A DNA stretch of 44,228 bases from NCBI GenBank assembly GCA_022925895.1, contig JAKSYS010000522.1, positions 1 to 44,228 of the forward strand, in the 5' to 3' direction. The notes under the pieces are model-generated. The model made no database searches and was not told the origin of the DNA. It saw only the letters and a program-made list of their open reading frames with translations. Below are positions 19,703-31,216 of this stretch, piece by piece (within the stretch, counting starts at the first letter, position 1; each line of letters starts with the position of its first letter). The position numbers and the translations under genes were made by a program. The DNA is from Fragilaria crotonensis (Eukaryota > Bacillariophyta > Fragilariophyceae > Fragilariales > Fragilariaceae).

Positions 19703-20057
19703 TGTTAATTCAACCGTGTTGGGTGAATGGTGAATGTGAGTAGTCTCTGGGCGACACTCAATTCACTGCTAACCTCCGTCCAGTTGTACTCGTCTTCAAA
19801 GCACTCCAGTAGCCTCACCATCGCATTCGGTCCGTACTGTACTAGCAGTGACGGTACAGTCGGAACGTGAATTGCACGGTGTTGACACTGGCCCTTCACA
19901 GACATGGTAACAAACGTAATAGCTAGGTTGGCCATTTCATCGGTTCAACCTCAGAATACAATCCAAGTGGCAATCGCAACGGTTATTGCTGCAGCGTCAG
20001 CGCTCCTGTACTAGTTTGGTCCATTATACGAATTAATTGGAATAAAGCCTCTAGGTA

Positions 20058-23000
20058 TTAGTTCTCATCAACTGCATCCAATAGTTCCAAATGTGGAGTG
20101 AAATCTGCCTCTACACAAAGCTGGTCGAAGCTGCTTGTATTGCCTGTGATATTTTGCAGTTGCTTCTTGAGTTCATTGAATCCCATCGCCTTGTTAGTAC
20201 GGTGATTAAACAGATCCTCCTGCCGAATCCCACGATGAAGCAGCTCTTTCCTTAGTTCCGTAGTGTGATACTTTGTTCGCAGATCCTTATAGGCAACTTG
20301 GCCAAGCGCTACAGCCGTGAGCGTGACACCTGTCATATTCATCCTGCTGTTGGCAGGTCTTGCGATGTTGAATCCTTCCTTGAATTTCTCTACAGTACTG
20401 TCCACCCGTTTCTTGCGTAGGCTGCTGCTTTGTCCTTCCTGCCCAGCATCAAGTAGTACTAGCTTCTTGAGCTCAACTTGATGATTTTGGATCACTTGGC
20501 CGTTCTCTCCCCTCATCATCTCGTCGAGTATTCTACCATTCTTAATAGCTTGGTGGGCAATCTGAATAGCTTGGACGCCACCCCGCTTAGCACGTACTCT
20601 TCTTCTTTCACCGTCAACCTCCTCCTGTGATGAACTTGTGATATGTTCATACGCGTTTGCTGCAATGCCATAGCAGCTACCCAGCTCGCCGAGTCGACCT
20701 GTTGTTGTGTAGTGACCGATTTTCTTAACCCCACCCTCAACCATTTGCGTGACCGAGGCAAGTCCAGCAAATTTGGCAAAGAAGAGTTTCTGGAAGGCAA
20801 CCAGCACACCATTGTTCTCCGCAAATTCGGCGTCCCACATGTCTGACCCGTTGGCAATCAACCGAAGAGCAGGTAGGTTGTCCATCACGTTGGATGATGT
20901 CTGCACACCAAGAAGCTTCCCAGAGCTCCGCTTCACAACAAACTCTTGAAAATCAAACATGTTGATTGCTGCATCATGCTCCAAAAGAACGACGTCTCCA
21001 CTGGATGCTGCATGCTCATAGAGCGGAGGCAATGACAAGAGAATCCGGGCGACAACTTGGGCAGTTTTGAATGAACTGAAGGAGGCAAGAAAGAATAATG
21101 GACCGTTTGCCCATCGATCAAAGTTCTTGTCAAGCTGACGAATCGAACTCGAGATGAACGAGTGAACTTTCCTGTCCATTGCTTCTTTCTGCTCTGTGGG
21201 TAATCCGACGACCAGTTCGCGGAACCCTGCAAAGTCGTCGGAATTCTTATCGTCGTAGAGCTTCCTCAGCTTTTCTAGACAGTCACTGATGTGAAAGAAT
21301 CGGACTAATATCTCGCGACAGCGAAAGCCGGGTTCCCCATCAAGTTTGGTATCTCGTCCCTGTAGCCATTCGAAATTGTGATTGAGTACCCTGTCCAGAT
21401 AGGCTCTGGTGAACTCAAGGTCAGCACGAAGGACGCCTTCTTGCATCAACGAATGCAAGTTTGAAGCCGCGATGTTTCGTTTGGACCTCGAAGGCTCAGT
21501 ATTTGTCACAGCGACATTTATTGCCCTCCATACCTCCCATTCTTTGAGGACTTGCTTCAGACACTTGCCAACCCACCACCAGCGGGACAAGACGGGCTTT
21601 GACAATACGGTGTACTTATGGATTCGATGATCCAATCCAAGTTTCGAAACCGTTGCTTCGAATATTCTCGGAAAAGCTTCTGCTCCGTAGGCTTCTTGGA
21701 GAGTGTGGGCATAGAAAAGGAGCTGGATTGCGTTTCGAATGTCCGTTTTCCCCACCCCGAATACCCGCTCATACGGCTGTGCCAAGGAAAGTTGAGCATT
21801 ATGGAGTGTACAGTTTGCGATGAGATAGTCGTCGGTGGTCAATCCAAGTGCAGTGAGCTCTTTAGCCAGCGGTTCAATCGCCAATCCACCTCCGTTGTCA
21901 GAGGCCTGTCCCGCGAGCATTCGCTTGTTGAGTGGGATCTTCCGAAGTGAATATGCTATCGCCTCCGCCCCTTCGCTTGCAAATCCGCCAGAGCCCTCAG
22001 CGTCAAGGAAAAATTTCTTTACTGTCCGTTTTTTATGGTTGCACCAGGTAAGATACTTGACAAAGCCGCCCTCAGAGCCAGGTGCTTTATCAACTGCAAT
22101 GTATATGCTCCTAACAGTTTCAAGTTCGTCTGCAAGAAGAAGGAGACTGGAGATGGCTCCGCGTTTAACGGACTTGCGCAAATATCCTTGGCCAGGGGAG
22201 GTCTTCATGATGTGATCGATATTATACTCGAGGCCGACCGCAGATAGAAAGGCACAATTAGAGAGCCAATGAAATGAGATGCCTTTTCGGACCAAGTGCA
22301 GGAACATGAGCCATTGCAGCAGCATGGAGTATTCGACTTTCCTCGTTGGAGGTATGCTTTTCCTTGGAAAGATAGTCGTTCAACTTCGCAATCTGCTGTG
22401 CACAATGTTTATACTTGGCTTCTTGGCTCTTCGTGATGAGAGTGTGTGTTGGGGACATTTTTGACGTAGTACTTCTCCTTCACTCCCACAGTGACTTGAC
22501 GACTCCCAAAAGTCTTGTTGTCATTTCCAGCTCGGGTTCGTGGCTGCGATTCTGGACTCACAAGCCTTGCCAACAATCTGCTACCACTTTGGGATGTCTG
22601 CTGAGATGATTCTGACAAAAGAGGAGTCGTCAATGCTGACGATCTACTACTAGTACTAGTCCAGAGCTGTTCTGACGATGGTTGTGCCTCGGTTGTCATG
22701 ACTGTTGGACGGTGTGCCAGTCGTCGGGAGCATTCCATGATACTGCATCCCGGCAAGAAGTCTTTGTTTGTTGCTGGTTCGTCATTCATTGGTGTGATAA
22801 CCGTCCCAGGCTGAACTACAGTGAGCTGGGTTGTCACGATTGATAACTCGGGGCGATCGGTGCGGATAGTCAAGTTGCCCATCATTTTGGTCACGACTTG
22901 TTCAGTTGTTGTACTAGTCGATGACTCGACACCAGCTTCATTCTTGTCAGCACCAAATGCTATGGAGAAAGTCTGCATTGCTGTCTTTACAGTGCTGTTG

Positions 23001-23464
23001 CTCATGAGGTGTTTTCTTCCACGTCTAACTCTTGGATGGTGATCAAACTCGGGAGATTTGGTAGGATTCTGCAAGTGTGACCTCAAGCTGGGAGGAGGGG
23101 GGTCATTCTTACAACGACGACTACCACCGATCTGGACCATGAGCTGATTGTTTGGTCTCCATTGGTTTCGCCGCATAAATGTAGTAGTTGCATCGATATT
23201 GTAATCATGTAGTAACTGCACAAATACATTTGCCTTGAACTGCAATCCGCCTTGTTTGACTCGAGCGATGCCAGCTGCGACAGCAAAGTTACGCCATGTT
23301 TCATCAGTGATTCCAAGGAGGAGTGGCAAGGAAGATACATCAATGTCACCACCTTCCACGGTTTTGTACCAGTATGGTTCAAGGTCTTCATGCGCGCCCT
23401 TCAGGAAAGTGAAAAGCTGCGCCTGCAACTGAACTTCGCGTTCCACAGTGCAATCTGAGGCCAT
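20058..23464 (-). mobile_element. Coding core of a DNA-transposon-like element
   Basis: The region carries one transposase-like gene (next entry) next to satellite and inverted repeats in a gene-poor stretch. I searched about 150 bp on the left and 300 bp on the right for terminal inverted repeats and target-site duplications and found none that convinced me, so the element boundaries are unknown. Only the coding core is given here. Confidence 0.55.
20058..23464 (-). CDS. Transposase-like protein with RNase H-like core, two frame breaks
   Basis: Unrecognised family. The N-terminal part (23464 to about 22463) has a compact start of ~130 residues followed by a Ser/Thr-rich, probably disordered stretch. 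A short middle part lies in a second frame (about 22457-22362). The long third frame (to 20058, with a Met at 22325, 755 residues) holds IYIAVDKAPGSEG, then ASDNGGG about 64 residues later, then NCTLHNAQLSLAQ. This order of Asp, Asp and C..H resembles the RNase H-fold catalytic core of hAT-type and related eukaryotic transposases. Removing one base from the runs at 22458-22462 (A5 on the coding strand) and 22358-22361 (A4) joins the three frames smoothly. Whether it is one active gene with sequence errors or a recent relic cannot be told here. A domesticated host gene is an alternative. Confidence 0.6.
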
Positions 23465-24682
23465 ACTTCACGACTCTGATTCTCCACCCTCGAGCTGATT
23501 TGTTCAGATATGCTTCACCAGTGGATCAATCAGGGTGTTTAGTGTCGACTGCCTTCGCAGATCTGTTTAAAGTCCTACTTTGGTGAAGCTGATGCCAATC
23601 TAATTTTGATGTTCCATGGAATCTCGTTTGAAAATGTGAAGCTAGTTTCGCGGTAGTCTACTAGAACACAAAGTTGAAATCGACATACTAAATTCCGTTT
23701 TCATTCCGTTTTCGGAGATTCCACGTTTCGAACGAATATTTGCGCCGGTCAAACCATGTGTATTATCTATTTATGATTAAATTTATGTTCTCAGAGGAGA
23801 AATCACGAGAAGGGAGAGCCATATACTGCTACAGTGCGATCACTGGAGAAGTCAAAACTGGTTACCAGTACTGGAGGAAGGATGATGATTGTACTGTCTA
23901 CAAGAACATGGTACTCCGTACTCCAGTATTATTAATAGGAGTATTCCTGTACTTCAGGACGATACAGTTGAGTTATCTACCGAAGTACCAGTATAAGTAC
24001 CCTTTTCTAATAGTACAGTACATTAGACTCAAATACTGTACCTCGGTCCCGGTACAGCATTGTTGATGTCATCATCCTACTCCAGAGTAATGCTTGGAAT
24101 GTTGATCAAAAATGGAAAGCTTCACTCCCATTGTCACAAATACTGACTACAATTGCTTAATGTACTAGAGAGATGGATTGGAAAGCAAAGGGTGAACTAC
24201 TGAGATGTTACATGCAGGATTGTCTGCAGCTGAGGGTCCATTTTGCCAAATAACAAATGTGGCATTTTTGTGAGCGTTTTCTGAAGTGTGTGAACGTTTG
24301 TGCAAACTGGGTGTAGAAGTGTTCGCAATTCTACGGACCGTTACTTCGGTTCAAAAATTTTCGGCTCAGATTTATGCTATTATACATACCATAAGATTGT
24401 TTATCGGATTTTGAATCTATTGATATTTTTTAAGATGTCTATGACCGGTTTTGCGTTGGGCAGCCCCCTTCCCAAATCCGGACGTTTTTGATTGGTTTAG
24501 CGCTTTAGTTAGCGCATTAATCGTTAGCGCATTAGGCATCTTCTGTTCATGCCTCGAACGCCTCTCCGTCGTCGTACACCATTCCTTCCGATCAACATTT
24601 GGTGTGGGGCGACTCATCGCTGGTCCCACCCCGTCCAATTCCATAACAAACGGAAACTCCTCGTGAATATCATCTCCCAACC
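23465..24682. other. Intergenic region between transposase-like gene and J-domain gene
   Basis: No defensible gene. Near 23700-23717 the sequence ttccgttttca is repeated in tandem. The stretch 23850-24060 is dense in GTAC, AGTACT and CCAGTA words, and the apparent 108-codon frame over it (23740-24066) follows from that composition. The 3' end of the region contains the promoter of the plus-strand gene at 24683. Confidence 0.5.
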
Positions 24683-25976
24683 ATGGCCTCTGACCCCTTC
24701 CGTTCTTTCTTTCTTCGTCAAGTGCGAACCATTTTGTCGACTGCTCCTAGTCGCGAGTCGTTGCGTCAACTGCTTGCCTCGGCAGACCCGGACGTGACAG
24801 ACGAGGATTTGGACGATGAGACCATCCGGACTCGGGTGTTGAAGGAATTACGAAAACGTGTTCATCCGGACAAGCATCCGAATGATGATACGGCGACTGG
24901 TATCTTTCAAGATGTCCCTCCGTTTTACGAGGCATGTTGTCGGCGTCTTCATTTGCCAGTCGGCGCATCATCATCACAGAATACTCAACCACCGCTTCGA
25001 AGAAGGTCGTCGGCAAGCGAGAGCGAGACGACAATACCCCAAACTACGACTACTAATGGTAGTCGTCGTAGTAGTAGTACCTCGAGAGGGGTGTCACTCC
25101 CAAGTGAATTCACAGTCACTGATAAATGGCCCTACATTCCACTTTGTCATCCAGGTGCTCCGCAAGCTAGCATATTATTACAAACAGCAGCAATGATAAT
25201 GACAATGACGACAATGCGTCTGTCTTGGAACTCTTATTGGCGTACCAGTGTATCAATGCTCGTGGTGCAGTGGCGCATCGTGCCAAACCTGGTCTATTCT
25301 TTGGTTGGAGCAAGGTGACAGCCGAGCCCAATGGTACAACGGCAGAACAATTGTGGCAGAAGAAATTTCCGGGGCTTGTCGGTTTGGAGAAGATATCAAC
25401 AACACATCAACGTCAACAATTGCCAATGAGATCAAGGAGGAACTCATGACGAGGGGTCCAGTTGTGTCAGTGTCATTTGTCTTGTCACCAGTTTTGAAAC
25501 AGCATGGTGGTGCTGCTGTAGCGGATGCATTTTTTTGGCAACAACGGATGAATCAGACACATGCCGTCATGATTGTTGGGTGGAAATTGACGGCCTTTGG
25601 TGAAGTTTGGTTAGTGCATCCACCTCGCGCGAGTGCCGCCATTGCCAAGCACAAATCAATTTCGGATATTTTGATACCGATTGCTTTTGGTCAATTTGGA
25701 ATTGATACACTGTGTTTGGCACCAGCATCAGACTTGTTGGATAAGGCATGGCAACCGGGACCTTTTTTAGATTTGAATCTTTCGAAATGGCCTGACAAAT
25801 GGATGGATTGGAAAAAGTGTGATGTTCATTTGACAGCGAATGAATTGCAGCGATTGTCGGAATGTCTAGGAACTGGCTTTGTCGCTCCGCCAACGGCGAC
25901 GTCTGGACGGAAGGCGCCCATGCGGTTTGTTTTGCGCGATGAAAGAAGTTGGCACACAGCCGAGCGTTCTGTTTGA
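24683..25976 (+). CDS. J-domain-like plus divergent papain-like (C1) protein, two frame breaks
   Basis: The Met at 24683 opens a J-like helix pair with HPDK at residues 61-64 (RKRVHPDKHP), the signature by which DnaJ proteins stimulate Hsp70. A Ser-rich linker follows, then a region resembling a papain-family peptidase by order of elements: LPSEFTVTDKWPYIP, a GAPQASILL segment where the family has its catalytic Cys helix, GACRFGEDI, MTRGPVVSVSF, the His motif QTHAVMIVGW, VWLVHP, and a closing FGQFGIDTLCLAPA. In my by-eye alignment the catalytic Cys is Ser and the Asn of the NSW motif is missing, so it is probably not an ordinary cysteine protease. The frame is lost at about 25182-25184 (A3) and 25371-25374 (G4); one extra base in each run restores the frame. 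No intron is evident. J-domain call fair, papain-like call moderate. Confidence 0.6.
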
Positions 25977-26248
25977 GGATGTCAATGGAATCCCGAGAAG
26001 AAAATGTGGAAGATCACCATCATGCGACAAAGCACAGATTAACTCTAATCTTTCCTGCAACGTAGCTGCCGAAGTGTCATGTATTCTGGATGTGCAAACA
26101 CGTGCATCAATATGCGTGTGACGTTCAGATGATTGATCTAAACCACTCTCATCGGCATTGAGTAGCATGCCTTCATTGCTTCTATGTATGTTATACAGTA
26201 CTCGTAGAACGACGGAGCGTCAGCACATGTATACTGTATACTATTATT

Positions 26249-26728
26249 CTACATTGGATGAAATTTGGTGGCCACGGGTCGAATCAAACCTGGCCAATCC
26301 TTCAAATCTCCACTCATGATAACCACATCCATGTCAAAATCAGCGTCATCTTGCAACAAGGTGGATGCCACGGGATCTTGGTCTCTCCGTACTGCCGTTT
26401 CGTTGGATGATTCCTTGTGTTGCTGAGACAGCAGACCACGTTTTTGGGTATTGATGTCGCTGTTGCTCTTGACCTCAGTATTGTCTAGAGTTTGTTCCAG
26501 AGCAGGTCCAATGTTGGAATTGGTAACAGAGCATTGTTGCTGAAATTGATGGCGCAATCGTTTGGAAGCAGACGATGGAGGTTTTTGTGGCACTGGTGTG
26601 GAAAAAGGCGTGGCAGTGTTGACTATGTCGTCACCACAAGCTTTGGTGGGTAATGGATGGACTGTGTTTTCCTTATCTTGAAGGTGAAATCGAACGTGAC
26701 GTTGAGGAGTGGAAGGAGAATGTTCCAT
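26249..26728 (-). CDS. Small disordered protein with RVxF-like and KEN-box motifs
   Basis: 159 residues, not assigned to a family. The N-terminus has SP and TP sites followed by RHVRF, which fits the RVxF pattern for docking protein phosphatase 1. DKENTVHP follows, containing a KEN box of the type read by the anaphase-promoting complex. More TP sites follow (TPFSTP). The rest is polar and low in hydrophobic residues, ending in an acidic DDADFDMDVV and a short WPGLIRP segment. Such a set suggests a cell-cycle regulator, but short motifs arise by chance and no homologue was recognised. The start is the first Met of the frame; upstream exons cannot be excluded. Confidence 0.5.
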   Translation of the reverse strand: MEHSPSTPQRHVRFHLQDKENTVHPLPTKACGDDIVNTATPFSTPVPQKPPSSASKRLRHQFQQQCSVTNSNIGPALEQTLDNTEVKSNSDINTQKRGLLSQQHKESSNETAVRRDQDPVASTLLQDDADFDMDVVIMSGDLKDWPGLIRPVATKFHPM

Positions 26729-29052
26729 TGTGGATTAATCGTTGTGAAATTGAGTTTTTGTCTCAACAGGTTTGCGATCCGGACTCCACTACTCGTAGCT
26801 GGTACTGGCAGTTTGAAGTGTATGGACACACTCTCCTCTCAATCAGAGACAACAACAAAGACAACGACCACAACCTCACCGACCACAACCTCACCGACCA
26901 CCTCAGTTGAAGCTCTTTTATGGGCCTCGCTTTAAAGATTCGATTCGGAGGCAACGACAATCATGTGTTTGCGGATTGTGAATTGCGACCGTTCCAAGAT
27001 ACTCGGAGTGCTTTGTATTTCGTTTTTAACTTGTGTCGTTGTTGACGGTTGAAAGTTGGAATACTATATTGACTGCATACAAAATGCACGTCAAACTCAA
27101 CTGGGAGTACGACCGGTAGAGTCAATTTAATTAATTGGAAACGAAACTCATCCGAAGAGGAGGACGAATGTCATTTTTCAGGCGTGCTTCCATTGAATGT
27201 TCGTCAGACTTTTTCAAACAGTCGTGATAGAGCTGATATAACGGCTTTTTCACGACTCGTGTATGCATTATGCATACTAGGTATGATACTACAGTACCAG
27301 TATACAGTATGCTGGACAACAACCAACAACTGACGACAGTACCTGGTACCAGGAGACAGTATCATTTGACTATTATTGATACTCCCAGTACAAGTACGCT
27401 GTACTAGTACTTGTACCATAAAAAACTTCGGGGTCTATTGGTACATTGGTACTGTAGTCCGACCGTATATTCGGCATCACGAGATACGTGATGTATGTCA
27501 TTCATGTACCCAAGCAAGACAAGTCCAAGTAACACAATACACAATCAGTGGCAAGGAAGGCGGACGGGAGCATTCGGATTCGTAATCGATACCAGAGCAT
27601 ATGCAATGCCTGGAGTAGAAAGAAAACAGATTGCCGGATGAACTGAAACACACCTAGTAGCCAGATGCACTTTTTAATGGTTGAAACCTAAACTCAACAA
27701 GCAACGAATCACACAACATTGCTGAGGAGCCTGGTCCCCACAGCTGTCAAGACAAGAAGATACAACTAGCCACGACGGTAGGTAATGTGTGTGATTTTGT
27801 GGTTATCCGGCCATGCTGGTCCAACCAGTGAACCACCTCCCCGCGGCCGCCACTGCCTGCCCACAACAACCCACAGCTGTACTACCCGCTGTGAACAGCG
27901 CACTGCCGGTACTATTGCATACATACAGGGACTGATTCAACAGTACCACTAGCAACCCCCTGCTGGCACATATTGCAGTGAATCTTCTTGCAGGGTATTG
28001 CTTCGCGGACCCAGCAGGAGGACCGCCGGACGCTCGTGCTGAGTAACCGTCTGCCTGTAGCTTTCCTCACCCTGATGGTGACCTGGCTAAATGCTGTGCA
28101 CAAGACAATGGTAGCTACTGCCCTCCTTTACATTCTCCGATACATAGACAGCAATAGACACACCAGCCAGGGGACAACCCAAAAGGGCTCCTTGAGAGGG
28201 CCCTCCTCACCACCTTTGTCATTAGCTTGAGCAAGCCAAACCTGTTGCGCCATGTGTCTCTTCCTGACTTTGTTGAGATGTGGTGGTTATACTGAATCTG
28301 ATCTTGTTTGTTTCCTTGACCAGCTTGTTGTGTGACTATTGGTGCCTGCTGCTGGAAGTCTTGGTCCTTTCAACAAAAGGTAGTTTTGAGCTTTTCTCGA
28401 ATAACAGAAAATGAATGCCTCGCTCCGGGATTGGCAGGCACATTCCAACATTTTGCTTCTTCAAGTATAATGTACTAAAATTGCAGACCTATCGCAAGTA
28501 GCGGATGCTGGGCGAGGAAAGTTAGAATACACCAGGTACGTTTTCTGTTTCAAATGTCTTGAACTTGTAGTTTCAGTACTTGTACGTCGCATACAGCTCT
28601 AACGTACCTCTCCTGCACCTATTCGTCGTATCTTGCATGTTGGTCCATGTATTCCACTCCCATTACAGAAAGGTATTCCAATCAGAAGAGGCTTGGGATG
28701 ACATGGCCAGATTTTGTATGAATAATCCTGTACTATGGGATCAAGTGCGTTTTGTTAACCCAAGAGTAGGGAATTTGCATAGGGGAGCGGGTGAATCTTC
28801 ATGGAACGAAACTTCCCGAACCCTAATTCTTGGAATATCCTATGCATTAAATGATTTGGTTGTAATTCGCTCCCGTATAACGAACTGTTCGCGCGGATAC
28901 ATATGAAAAACTTGAATAAGAGATTTTTTTAAGCTTCGTTCTTCGTTGGCTACTATGGTTTAGGCAGGACTATATAGCTGCTGGAATGTCTATAAGAAAA
29001 GCCCACGACAGGGTTCTCTAATATAATAAACAATTAAGACAAGACATGGGAC
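26729..29052. other. Long region without a defensible gene
   Basis: About 2.3 kb. Near 26855-26905 a short tandem repeat (accacaacctcaccg) occurs twice. The stretch 27280-27430 is rich in GTAC and AGTAC words. A plus-strand frame at 28580-28906 has protein-like composition in its second half (EEAWDDMARFCMNNP) but no recognised family; it could be an exon or a relic and I do not call it. No RNA gene was recognised. Confidence 0.45.
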
Positions 29053-29310
29053 TTATGATAATTCAACATTATCGTCGCTTTCATCTCCTATTGCCGGCAT
29101 TTCGGCTACATGGGATTCCGCTCCGCGATTGACGTTGATAGCGAAGGAAGCCAAAAAAAATAAATTCCGAAGGCAACAAGTACCGCTTCAAGCGACTGCA
29201 CTAATTGCCCGAATAAAGAAAGGCTTATGGCTGCTGACGACCCGAAAGAAAATGATGACTCAGTTAGGGTTGACGCCTCAAGCTTGAAGTTTTCGAGTTG
29301 AACTGTAGAC
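29053..29310 (-). pseudogene. C-terminal exon or remnant of an unknown protein
   Basis: On the minus strand an open frame follows a splice-acceptor-like ctacag (about 29305-29310). It encodes a polar stretch (FKLEASTLTESSFSF) and a hydrophobic segment (SLEAVLVAFGIYFF). It then meets a run of eight T (A8 at 29153-29160 on the plus strand). In the next frame it continues as LASFAINVN and an acidic tail ending DESDDNVELS at a TAA stop (29053-29055). The two parts join if the run is one base off. No upstream exons can be placed because the kinase gene occupies the DNA beyond 29385 on the other strand. It is either the last exon of a broken gene or a spurious reading. Confidence 0.3.
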
Positions 29311-29384
29311 TATCATATTACTCTCGTCATTTTCACAAAAATGTACCGGTAGTATGCATGTAGGTGTATACGAACACGTTTCAG

Positions 29385-30654
29385 ATGCAAGCGTATTTCA
29401 CCAACACTTGCAAAGGAAAAAAGAGCAGGGTCATAGTTTCCAACAAAATGTTGACCGAAGATTCATCGCCGGTCGAGATGTTTTGCCCCGGGGAGGTGGT
29501 CAAGGAACGTCTTCATCAATTTCATGATGCATGGGTTGCTAGTGAGATGGCACAAGAACGTTGTGTTGGCAAACAGATTCAAACGTACACAGAGGACGAC
29601 TTTCACGTCGGACGATGTCTTGGTCAGGGAAGTTTCGCAGATGTGAAGTGCGTCTTTTTAAAGTCAAGCAACTGGAATCACCCAAGTGGTTGCCATGTCG
29701 AATCTGACCAAGCTTATGCTCTCAAGCGCCTGAAAAGCAATGTGGTTGCAAATCGAACAATGCTCACCATCGCAGCGACTGATCTTGCGATGGAAACCAC
29801 TCTGCTGTCGAATCTAAGCCACAAAAATATCATCAGCCTTCATGGTGTCATGAGTGGGAACATGATTCAATCTCTTAATGAAGGCACATTCTTCATCGTC
29901 CTTGATCTGTTAGTTGAAACGCTTGATAAACGTTTCAACAAATGGCAAACGCAACAGAAACGCAAAAAGTTTATGCCCATCAAACGTAAGGATACATGTG
30001 TCACTCCACGCATCCGAGAGGTAGCGATTGGGGTTGCGGAAGGCATGGAATACCTGCACTCTAAGAAGGTCATCTTTCGGTAAGTTCGTTCAGGTGCGAC
30101 GAGTTATGATCTATGGTACACCGCTTTGAATCAATACGTCCTCACAATGACAACGAATCACTAGTGATCTGAAGCCTTCTAACATCGGTTTCGATGATGA
30201 AGGTCGGGTCAAAATCTTCGACTTTGGACTTGCCCGTGAGCTCGGTCGAGACTCGTCCGCGAAAAAGCCCAGACTAATGACTGGTGGGACTGGGACTCCT
30301 CGTTACATGGCCCCCGAAGTCGCAAAGATGGATAAATCGTATGGTTTCCCAGCCGACGTGTACTCCTTTTCGATTCTGCTGTGGCAGGTGGTGACCAAAC
30401 GCATCCCATATGGTCGCATTTCGTCACCAACAGAGTTTGCCGCCAAGGTGGTGAATGGGAACCAGCGACCAAGCCTCAAACACGTCGAGTCTGAGTCACT
30501 CCGGGACATTCTTGAGAATGGTTGGACTGCCGATCCCAAAGCGAGGCACTCATTTTCTGATATTCGAGAAAAGCTCGATAACTACCTTTGTCGACAAGAA
30601 CAAGAGCACTCACCTACAAACAAACAAAAAAGCTGGTCACGCAAACAAACATGA
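29385..30654 (+). CDS. Protein kinase, TKL-like, two exons
   Basis: 393 residues with one intron at 30080-30164 (GT-AG, 85 bp) that splits the Arg codon of the catalytic loop. The kinase domain is complete: glycine loop GQGSFADV (residues 80-87), ATP-binding Lys in ALKRL (K114), helix-C Glu (about E137), catalytic loop FRDLKPSN with Asp 233, metal-binding DFG (251-253) and APE (281-283), ending in a Trp/Arg-containing C-lobe. The His of the usual HRD motif is Phe, but the catalytic Asp and the preceding Arg are kept, so it should be active. Lineage features (DVYSFSILLWQ) suggest tyrosine kinase-like Ser/Thr kinases. No membrane segment or extra domain is visible. The Met at 29385 is the first of the frame; a Met 21 codons later (29448) is equally possible. 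Confidence 0.85.
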
Positions 30655-31216
30655 TCTGATCCTGTACAACCATGTCGCAGCAATTCAGGAAAACCTTGGT
30701 CCAATCCTTATTGAATTCGCCGCCAAAGAAAAGGGAACTGACGTCCAGTTCGTTTCCAATCTTGTTCGAAAAGAAGATATTAGAAGCTAACATTTATCAT
30801 ACAAATATGCTGTGCCTAGTTCATACAAATATGCCGTGCCTGGTATTGCGTTTGCAAGAATCTGCGAAAAGGTTTGCAAAATGGAACGTCCCTCTGACGA
30901 AGAACACGCTCTTAATGACAAATGACGCGCACGTATGGTAGATGATCAGATTGGATAAAGGGTGATTGATATACAGTTGACTTGCAATAACACTCTAAAA
31001 ATGTGTCGGCCCTTGTAGTGCTGTGATGGAGGGCCTTCTCCTGTTCAACAATCCACAATAACAGCGAGCAACATGAGACAAGCCTTGCGTTCAAGACAAA
31101 GTGCTGCAATGCTATCAAAAGTATTGTGCTACTAAATTTGAGAAGTGACGAGTGTGAATGCTAGTACCGGCCGATAAAGCCCATCCATGAGCCGAATGCG
31201 TGAGCACTGGATGATG
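30655..31216. other. Convergent intergenic spacer
   Basis: Between the 3' ends of the kinase gene (plus) and the Vps2 gene (minus). A small tandem repeat (ttcatacaaatatgc, about 30808-30838) is visible. No gene recognised. Confidence 0.5.

Larger units (their letters stand above)
18919..20057. other. Gene-free region between satellite and transposon-like element
   Basis: Contains the direct-repeat pair and the palindromic GGGTAA-like block described separately. A 76-codon minus-strand frame at 19705-19935 has no recognisable family, and I do not call it. The stretch next to 20058 should hold the 3' end of the transposase-like gene; I could not find a terminal inverted repeat or target duplication here. 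Confidence 0.5.

Noticed and set aside
23740-24066. 108-codon plus-strand frame
   Set aside because: The translation is Tyr-rich because of the GTAC/AGTAC words; no domain and no supporting context.
29385-30654. Kinase treated as inactive because HRD reads FRD
   Set aside because: The Arg, catalytic Asp, DFG Asp and ATP-binding Lys are all present, and aromatic residues at the His position occur in active kinases.
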